Origin: Chloroflexota bacterium
Lineage (GTDB): Bacteria > Chloroflexota > Dehalococcoidia > Lucifugimonadales > UBA3495
Assembly (NCBI GenBank): GCA_028874675.1
Contig: JAPPJA010000129.1
Location: 1-10,684, forward strand
DNA: 10,684 nucleotides
Reading direction: 5' to 3'
The position numbers were made by a program, and so were the translations under genes. Within the stretch, counting starts at the first letter, position 1; every line of letters starts with the position of its first letter. Positions 6,540 through 10,684 of this stretch are shown here, in pieces. The notes beneath the pieces were generated by a model. That model saw only the letters and a program-made list of their open reading frames with translations, had not been told where the DNA came from and searched no databases.

Positions 6540-7463
6540 ATGAAGAAAGTAGTCAGTGAAATCAGCGGTATCGTGTTTTCCATTCCCTGGCTGATCGCCA
6601 AGGACGAGGGCCTTTTTGAAGAAGAAGGCATTGATATGACCTTTGTGCGGGCCCAGGGCGACCGGGAGAACCGGGTTGCCTACGACCCGAACGAGGTGGA
6701 CCCCATCCTGGGGCACGTGCCTTACGAACAGAACATGGTGTCCATCTACCGCGCTTGAGAAGAGGGTCAGGTCCGTCGGGCCTATGAGAGCAAGCGTGAA
6801 GACACCAAGATCATATCCCTCCGCGCCGCCGTGATGAGCCAGTCGCTGATGGTGCGTCCCGACTCGCCCCATAACTATCCGGGCACGCTGGGCAACCGGC
6901 CAGTGGCAGTGTCTTTCCACGCCGCCGCCCACTATGTTTCCCTGCGCCTGCTGGAGGGCTACATTCCCAACGAAAAGATCAAGCTGGTGTCTTTTGGTTC
7001 GCCACGAAAGCGGTTTGAGGCGATGATGAACGGCGAGGCCGACGCCTGCGTGGTGATGGAACCCTGGATTTCGCTGGGCGAAAAGCTGGGTTGCAAGTCC
7101 CTGGCGGAAGGCCACTACCTGGGAGCCGAAAACGCCAGCGACGACATGGACCCGGAGACCTTCGCCGCCATCAACCGGGCCGTGGGCCGGGCCATAGATA
7201 TGTTCAACGCCGACAAGCGCAAGTACCTTCACTACATGATCGATGAGCCCAGCTTTGCCGAGGTGGCAGCCAGGTACGGCGGCATTTCCCCGGAGGACTT
7301 CCACCTGCCGCGCCTGCGCTACACCAAGGATACCTACTACTCGCCGGAAATTGTGGAAGACACCTACAACTGGATGGTGCGCTGGGGTCTGTTGAGCGAA
7401 ACGGCCTGCACCGCAGACCTGGTGGACAACCGGGTGGCCGCGCCGGCGCCGGCCGACGACTAG
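6540..7463 (+). CDS. NMT1/THI5-like substrate-binding-type protein, interrupted by an in-frame TGA
   Basis: One reading frame runs from ATG 6540 to TAG 7463 (308 codons including stops), broken only by TGA at 6756-6758 (codon 73). Upstream of it 72 residues begin MKKVVSEISGIVFSIPWLIA, the first strand and helix of an NMT1/THI5-type periplasmic-binding fold (AKDEGLFEEEGIDMTFV). Downstream the frame continues at once as EEGQVRRAYESKREDTKII and on through PVAVSFHAAAHYVSLRLLEG and a GEADACVVMEPW block, also typical of that fold. There are no other breaks. Ribosome sites GGGAGGG (6522-6528) and AAGGGAG (6531-6537) support the start. There is no signal peptide and no ABC permease partner next to it, so a cytosolic binding or enzymatic role (as in related decarboxylase-like proteins) is as likely as transport. 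A downstream start (GTG 6831) lacks a ribosome site. It may be a new pseudogene, a sequence error, or recoded (selenocysteine). Confidence 0.7.
6752..6796 (+). other. Potential RNA hairpin enclosing the in-frame TGA
   Basis: CGCTTG (6752-6757) pairs perfectly with CAAGCG (6791-6796); the TG of the TGA lies in this stem. Inside, GGGTC (6764-6768) can pair with GGCCT (6779-6783) using two G-U pairs, with a loop that starts AGGTC. A GGTC-type loop is reminiscent of bacterial SECIS elements, but it begins only 11 bases after the TGA, closer than usual. Suggestive only. Confidence 0.2.
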
Positions 7464-7490
7464 ATCTCAAGCTGGCAGAAGCTGGAGGAG

Positions 7491-7526
7491 GCCGTCAGGG
7501 TGAATCGCCCTGGCGGCTTTCCTTTT
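7491..7526 (+). terminator. Rho-independent terminator of the NMT1-like gene
   Basis: GCCGTCAGGG (7491-7500) pairs with CCCTGGCGGC (7508-7517), a 10-bp stem with one T-G pair and a 7-base loop, followed at once by TTTCCTTTT (7518-7526). It begins 28 bases after the stop codon and is a textbook intrinsic terminator. Confidence 0.88.
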
Positions 7527-7709
7527 CTCGGCAGGCCAGGCAGGGGTAATCGGGACCCAGGGTCTTTTCATTATTGGCTTGTAACCCACTCTGCCGTGCG
7601 CCCCGGACTCGTCGCAGGGCTGGCCGTTCGCGGTCCGGCACGCTCACCGTGAACGTACCCGAGGGGTTAACACGGGTAGTGGAAGAACGCGGAACTGGCA
7701 TTCCGTAGC
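7527..7709. other. Stretch with no recognisable gene
   Basis: Between the terminator and the cupin remnant I find no convincing gene. A 68-codon minus-strand frame (7701-7495) crosses it, but it ends inside the terminator stem and resembles no family I know. No tRNA or attachment-site structure was seen. Confidence 0.4.
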
Positions 7710-7742
7710 GTTGGTGGCGGTACTATCGCCTCTGCCGCCAAC
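7710..7742 (-). terminator. Hairpin just after the cupin remnant, possible relic terminator
   Basis: GTTGGTGGC (7710-7718) pairs with GCCGCCAAC (7734-7742) over 9 bp with one G-T pair and a 15-base loop. It begins four bases past the remnant's second-frame stop on the minus strand. There is no T-run, so this is a weak terminator or a leftover of one. Confidence 0.25.
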
Positions 7743-7746
7743 CCCC

Positions 7747-8070
7747 TCAGTCGGTCAGCAGGGCGTACACCGCATCTGGGTTGAGAGGGCATCGTGCTTG
7801 TAACCCTTGCCGGACACGTCGTCCATCAGGCGGTTGTCTCCGGCGCGCAGGACTATTTCCGACCCGTCGCTGGAGCCGATTTTCACCTCGCCGGACAGAT
7901 GGATAATGAGCCTGCGCTCGGGCAGGGGATGATATTCCATGCGGCTCTGGGCCCAGGAACTGGACATGAAAATAGAGGCCGCCCACCGCCGCCACGAGCG
8001 TGAACAGCGATCGTTGTAGAGTGGCAGCATCCGAACTGGGTGCTAGAATGCTGCTGGCGCTTGGGGGCAT
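7747..8070 (-). pseudogene. Cupin-domain protein remnant, frameshifted and truncated
   Basis: In one frame (8030-7755) the peptide contains MEYHPLPERRLIIHLSGEV, then GSSDGSEIVLRAGD and DDVSGKGYKHDAL: the order and spacing of a small single-domain cupin (HP...R..HLSGEV, SDG, GD, D..GKG). The segment before it, and a plausible ending ALNPDAVYALLTD, are in the other frame, so at least one and probably two frameshifts are needed to join them (near 7940 and 7775). The N-terminal portion expected of a 115-140-residue cupin is not recognisable, and there is no ribosome site before the ATG at 8030. It is probably a decayed gene; indel errors in the assembly are the alternative. Its 5' end overlaps the promoter of the methyltransferase gene on the other strand. 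Confidence 0.55.
8021..8049 (+). promoter_or_regulatory. Candidate extended -10 promoter for the sterol-methyltransferase-like gene
   Basis: GTGGCA (8021-8026, 4 of 6) is followed by a 17-base spacer and TAGAAT (8044-8049, 5 of 6), with TG at 8041-8042 making an extended -10. The predicted start is near 8056, about 80 bases before the ATG. Confidence 0.45.
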
Positions 8071-8135
8071 GGCTGGCGGCGGCCCCCCCAGCTTACGAGA
8101 CCGCCCTGGACGGAACGCCGCCTGAAGAGTGTCCT

Positions 8136-9191
8136 ATGCAACTGCGAAAATTATCCAGCGGGCTGAAGGCTGCGTACCGAGGGTCGGACGTTCGCCAGCG
8201 CGTGAAGGGCCTCGACGGTTGGGTGGAAAGGGGGGAGGAAGGGAATACCGGCCCAACCGGCTACGACCATGCCGATACCGTAAAAGAATATTATGACCTT
8301 TGCACCGAGTTCATGGAGTTTGGTTGGGGAGATAGCCTTCACTTCGCCCCGCTTTCGCCCGGGGAGAGCCTGGAAGACGCCAAGGTCCGGCACCAGCGTC
8401 TGATGATTGAAAGGCTGGAGTTGAGCAAGGGCATGAGGGTGATCGATGTTGGCTGCGGAGTCGGCGGTCCCATGCGCCGCGTCGTTCGGGAGTCCTGCGC
8501 ACGTGTCCTGGGAATCAACAGCAGTGGAATTCAGTTGGAGAAGGCGAAACTGCTGAATGAGGCCGCAGGGATTGGCCACATGGTTGACTATCTGGAGTGC
8601 AGCTTCATGGACATGGGCGCCATACCGGACAACACCTTCGATCGCGGATACGCCATCGAATCCACCTGCCACGCGCCGGACAAAGCTGGAGCATTCGCCG
8701 AGATCTACCGTGTGCTGAAACCCGGGGCCCTCTTCTGGGGCCAGGAAATGTGCCTGACCGAAAAATTCGATCCCAGCAACCACCGGCACCACCACATTAA
8801 ACGGGACCTGATGCACGGCATCGCTCTCAAGGATATTGCGACCACACACCAGGTGAACCAGTCCCTTGAAGCGGTGGGGTTTCAAGTGATTGAAGGGCAG
8901 GACCTGGCCGTATTGGACAATGAATGGGCCACCCCATGGTATCAGCCAATGGCAACCGGGCGCGGAACCCGGGGCAATGCCCTGTACCGGACTCCTCTGG
9001 GTCGCAAGCTGCTACAGGGGACCGTCAGGCTGTCTGAGATGCTGGGTATGTTCCCGAAGGGCTGCGCAGAAGTTGTTGCATTGCTGGACAATATCGCCGA
9101 CGCTTACGTTGCCGGCGGCAGAGCCGGTATTTTTACGCCGCTGTACTGTTTCCTGGCTCGTAAACCTGGTGGGTATGAGGCCCCCGAATGA
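8136..9191 (+). CDS. SAM-dependent sterol C-24 methyltransferase-like protein (Erg6/SMT type)
   Basis: Predicted to transfer a methyl group from S-adenosylmethionine to the side chain of a sterol or similar polycyclic lipid. In 351 residues: MEFGWGDSLHF (60-70), matching the sterol-binding region I of Erg6 (YEYGWG..FHF); the SAM site VIDVGCGVGGP (102-112), almost identical to Erg6; GYAIESTCHAP (171-181), the SMT hallmark (YAIEATCHAP in yeast); EIYRVLKPGALF; then TPWYQPM (266-272) and a sterol-MT C-terminal domain ending AGGRAGIFTPLYCFLARKP. Length and block order match eukaryotic SMTs rather than generic SAM methyltransferases. The ATG at 8136 (after a GAAGAG site at 8124-8129) was chosen because the open frame further upstream is not protein-like and overlaps the promoter. 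Parts are less GC-rich than neighbours (25/60 at 8281-8340; 43/60 at 9721-9780 in the next gene), a weak hint of transfer. The alternatives are a tocopherol/carotenoid-type or other lipid methyltransferase. The true substrate is unknown. Confidence 0.85.
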   Translation: MQLRKLSSGLKAAYRGSDVRQRVKGLDGWVERGEEGNTGPTGYDHADTVKEYYDLCTEFMEFGWGDSLHFAPLSPGESLEDAKVRHQRLMIERLELSKGMRVIDVGCGVGGPMRRVVRESCARVLGINSSGIQLEKAKLLNEAAGIGHMVDYLECSFMDMGAIPDNTFDRGYAIESTCHAPDKAGAFAEIYRVLKPGALFWGQEMCLTEKFDPSNHRHHHIKRDLMHGIALKDIATTHQVNQSLEAVGFQVIEGQDLAVLDNEWATPWYQPMATGRGTRGNALYRTPLGRKLLQGTVRLSEMLGMFPKGCAEVVALLDNIADAYVAGGRAGIFTPLYCFLARKPGGYEAPE

Positions 9192-9222
9192 GCCATGAGT
9201 AGTATTCCAGGTCAGGTGGTGT

Positions 9223-9256
9223 GGTATAGATCTGCGATCGCGCAGGGGCAGATACC
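9223..9256. repeat. Nested hairpin element after the methyltransferase gene
   Basis: CTGCG (9232-9236) and CGCAG (9241-9245) form a 5-bp stem with an ATCG loop. A competing outer pairing joins ATCTGC (9230-9235) with GCAGAT (9248-9253), and GGTAT (9223-9227) can pair with ATACC (9252-9256). It begins about 30 bases past the stop and could be a REP-like unit or 3' hairpin. Confidence 0.3.
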
Positions 9257-9283
9257 GGTCCGATTTTGGGTGCTTCAAGCTCG

Positions 9284-9309
9284 TAGGGCGAGTTTGAAAC
9301 CCGCACCTA
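9284..9309. repeat. REP-like imperfect palindrome
   Basis: The arms TAGGGCGAGTTT (9284-9295) and AAACCCGCACCTA (9297-9309) are complementary except for one missing base and one mismatch, around a single G. The form (TAGG..GCGGGTTT and its complement) resembles small dispersed palindromes common between genes in many bacterial genomes. A longer imperfect pairing extends left to GGTGC at 9269. Copy number cannot be judged from one window. Confidence 0.45.
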
Positions 9310-9362
9310 ATGTACGCTATTAGTTCAACCAGATTGTATTGATGGGTTGGGGCTAAACCGTC

Positions 9363-9382
9363 GTTCCCGCGAAGGCGGGAAC
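9363..9382. repeat. REP-like perfect hairpin GTTCCCGC-GAAG-GCGGGAAC
   Basis: A perfect 8-bp stem with a GAAG tetraloop. Its core CGTTCCCGCGAAGGCGGGAA is a form I recognise as a widespread dispersed bacterial palindrome, so this is very probably one copy of a genomic repeat family rather than a gene-specific signal. Confidence 0.6.
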
Positions 9383-9525
9383 CTCGAAGCAACTTGTAGG
9401 ATGACTTTCCCACTGGAATGGCGATTGACAAGTGCCATCCATTCAATGCAGTTGGACCGCTATTCTGCCGAATTTGGGCCCCTTTTAGCCTGAATCTGTA
9501 AAGCGATTGTCCTTTTACACTTCCC

Positions 9526-9551
9526 TCAACCCGCAACGCCTGCGCGGTTGA
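9526..9551. promoter_or_regulatory. Inverted repeat over the -35 region of the oxidoreductase promoter
   Basis: TCAACC (9526-9531) and GGTTGA (9546-9551) are perfect 6-bp arms, 14 bases apart, with a further CGC/GCG pairing inside if one base bulges. The dyad ends five bases before the -10 box and covers the place where a -35 box should be. This is the position expected of an activator, or blocking repressor, site. Confidence 0.38.
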
Positions 9552-9556
9552 TGGTT

Positions 9557-9562
9557 TATAAT
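9557..9562 (+). promoter_or_regulatory. Consensus -10 box of the oxidoreductase gene
   Basis: A perfect TATAAT, predicting a start near 9569 and a ~30-base leader. No -35 match exists 17 bases upstream (CAACGC at 9534-9539), so the promoter may need an activator. Confidence 0.5.
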
Positions 9563-9599
9563 CGGCTGCGAGACCTATACCCCACCTGTTGAGGCAGAC

Positions 9600-10634
9600 A
9601 TGCGCTTCGGATCCTTCGTATTTCCCGTCAGCCACCAGCCCGAGAACGATTCCGCCGTTATTGACAGCACCCTGGAGGAGATTCAACTGGCCGAGGATAT
9701 CGGCATGCACTCGGTATGGCTTACCGAGCACCACTTTGATGGCGCGGCGGCCCATGCCGACCCGCTGGTCCTGGGCGCGGCCATCGCCGCCAGGACCCAG
9801 CGCATCAGGATCGGGTTCGCGGTGGTTGAACTGGCCTTTCACCACCCGGTGCGACTGGCCATCCAGACCGCGCTGCTGGACAACCTGAGCCACGGCCGGC
9901 TGATAGTAGGCACGGGCCGGGGCTCGGCCTACAACCACTACGAATACCTGGGCTTCGGCATAACCATGGAAGATGGCCTGGCCAGGCTGGAAGAAGCCGA
10001 AGAACTCATGGTGGCGGCCTGGACCGGCGAGGACCTGAAGCACAGGGGTGAACACTGGAGCATAGAGTTTCCCCTGCTGCGGCCCCGGCCTTACCAGAAG
10101 CCCCATCCGCCCATGGTGCGGGCTTGCATCAGCGAGGCCTCTACCGTCAAGATGGCGGAAATTGGCCGGCCAATAATGATCGGCATCCAGACGCTCCCCA
10201 CCCTGCAGGCCAGGCTGGAACGGTACCGGGCCACCATGCTGGACTCCGGCTTCACGGAGGGGCAGGCCGAGGATACGCTGGACCAGTGCTGGGCTTCCCG
10301 GGACCTGCTGGTTGCCGACAGCTATGATGAAGCCCTGGAGATTGCGGCGGCAGGATTCGAGCGGGAGAGGACCCACTTCCGCCATGCCCGCGAGGTTTAC
10401 AACCCCGGAGGCTTCCCTCCGCCCGACCCCAACCGGCCGGCCCCGCCCGGGGAGGTCCTGGAACACGCCTTCATCCTCGGCACCCCGTCGCAGGTGGCGG
10501 AACAGGTGGCGGAGATGCGGGACATTGGTGTACGCAACCTGATGCTCAAGCTGAACACCGGGGAGATGGACACCCACAAGGTGCGGAAGTCCATGCGGCT
10601 GTTCGGCGAGAAGGTAATGCCCCTGTTCACCTAG
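9600..10634 (+). CDS. LLM-class (luciferase-like) flavin-dependent oxidoreductase
   Basis: A TIM-barrel enzyme of the bacterial luciferase family, which uses reduced FMN (rarely F420) and usually O2 to oxidise small organic molecules. The 344 residues are a normal length. The start MRFGSFVFP is beta-strand 1; SVWLTEHHFDG (38-48) includes the Glu43-His44-His45-Phe46 motif equivalent to the active-site EHHF of LuxA. Then come VELAFHHPVRLA (76-87), DNLSHGRLIVGTGRGSA (94-110), the flavin-phosphate region of the family, and a late FILGTPSQVAEQV block (291-303). The ATG at 9600 follows GAGG (9591-9594) by five bases. Such enzymes are strikingly multiplied in SAR202 Chloroflexota, where roles in oxidising recalcitrant organic matter have been proposed. 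The substrate is not readable; F420 use instead of FMN cannot be excluded. Confidence 0.92.
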   Translation: MRFGSFVFPVSHQPENDSAVIDSTLEEIQLAEDIGMHSVWLTEHHFDGAAAHADPLVLGAAIAARTQRIRIGFAVVELAFHHPVRLAIQTALLDNLSHGRLIVGTGRGSAYNHYEYLGFGITMEDGLARLEEAEELMVAAWTGEDLKHRGEHWSIEFPLLRPRPYQKPHPPMVRACISEASTVKMAEIGRPIMIGIQTLPTLQARLERYRATMLDSGFTEGQAEDTLDQCWASRDLLVADSYDEALEIAAAGFERERTHFRHAREVYNPGGFPPPDPNRPAPPGEVLEHAFILGTPSQVAEQVAEMRDIGVRNLMLKLNTGEMDTHKVRKSMRLFGEKVMPLFT

Positions 10635-10684
10635 TACTACAACGACGAGTTATGCTGGTAATATGAAGGGATGAAACAAATGGT
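10635..10684 (+). other. Right edge: possible beginning of a further gene
   Basis: Two in-window ATGs could open a gene: 10671, and 10680, the latter with GAAGGG (10665-10670) at a suitable distance. An extended -10-like TG-G-TAATAT lies at 10656-10664 with a poor -35. Only a few codons are visible, so no product can be named. No terminator is seen after the oxidoreductase. Confidence 0.2.

Larger units (their letters stand above)
9192..9599. other. 408-bp non-coding stretch with palindromes and a promoter
   Basis: No plus-strand gene is visible; the long minus-strand frame crossing it is an antisense shadow of the neighbouring genes. It is visibly more A/T-rich than the genes. Its left half holds three palindromic elements (listed separately) and its right half the promoter region of the oxidoreductase gene. 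No T-run terminator was found after the methyltransferase gene; the first hairpin may substitute for one. Confidence 0.6.

Noticed and set aside
6831..7463. Shorter gene starting at GTG 6831 as an independent protein
   Set aside because: No ribosome site before it, it would lack the first lobe of the fold, and the in-frame sequence between 6759 and 6830 is protein-like, so it is the rest of the interrupted gene.
7495..7701. 68-codon minus-strand frame with a Cys-x-x-Cys near its end
   Set aside because: Ends inside the terminator stem, lacks a ribosome site and resembles no family I know.
8040..8135. N-terminal extension of the methyltransferase to 8040
   Set aside because: The 32 extra codons overlap the predicted promoter and are not family-like; ATG 8136 is better placed.
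9012..10577. 521-codon minus-strand open frame covering the oxidoreductase gene and upstream region
   Set aside because: Antisense shadow of a GC-rich gene: no domain resemblance, it crosses repeats and a promoter, and the plus-strand gene is unmistakable.
1..10684. tRNA, rRNA, CRISPR array, insertion sequence or defence system
   Set aside because: None seen: no cloverleaf with a T-loop, no regularly spaced direct repeats, no transposase- or nuclease-like frame.

Overview
The window reads as GC-rich bacterial DNA, densely coded, with TTG and GTG starts in use. The large peptide-binding lipoprotein on an Ala/Pro tether, the luciferase-like flavin oxidoreductase, and the amidohydrolase and cupin types together suggest a Chloroflexota bacterium of the SAR202/Dehalococcoidia kind (marine or sponge-associated). 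That is an inference from gene content; there is no rRNA or marker gene here to prove it.

Left part, minus strand (1-6315). A complete five-gene peptide-type ABC importer reads right to left: ATPase oppD (6230-5169), ATPase oppF (5172-4135, overlapping by ATGA), lipoprotein binding protein (4010-2163), permease oppB (2067-1150), permease oppC (1092-202, TTG start). A good sigma-70 type promoter (TTGACA-17-TTTAAT, 6315-6287) lies in front of oppD. A GC-rich hairpin plus T-run sits between the binding protein and oppB and may keep permease levels below binding-protein levels. Beyond oppC, the first 32 codons of an amidohydrolase run off the left edge, apparently with its own promoter.

Middle (6231-8135). 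A divergent control region with a 20-bp inverted repeat separates the importer operon from an oppositely oriented NMT1/THI5-like gene (6540-7463). That gene is full length in one frame except for a single in-frame TGA at codon 73: a fresh nonsense mutation, an assembly error, or recoding. It ends at a textbook rho-independent terminator (7491-7526). Then comes a gene-poor stretch holding a frameshifted remnant of a cupin gene on the minus strand.

Right part, plus strand (8021-10684). A 351-residue protein (8136-9191) carries the signature blocks of eukaryotic sterol C-24 methyltransferases (Erg6/SMT) through to their C-terminal domain; this is the most notable gene here. It is followed by a 408-bp non-coding stretch with several REP-like palindromes and a promoter/operator candidate, and then by a 344-residue luciferase-like (LLM) flavin oxidoreductase (9600-10634). 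The window ends about 50 bases later.

The importer is a self-sufficient unit. The plus-strand genes each seem to have their own promoter, and nothing in the sequence proves that they act together.
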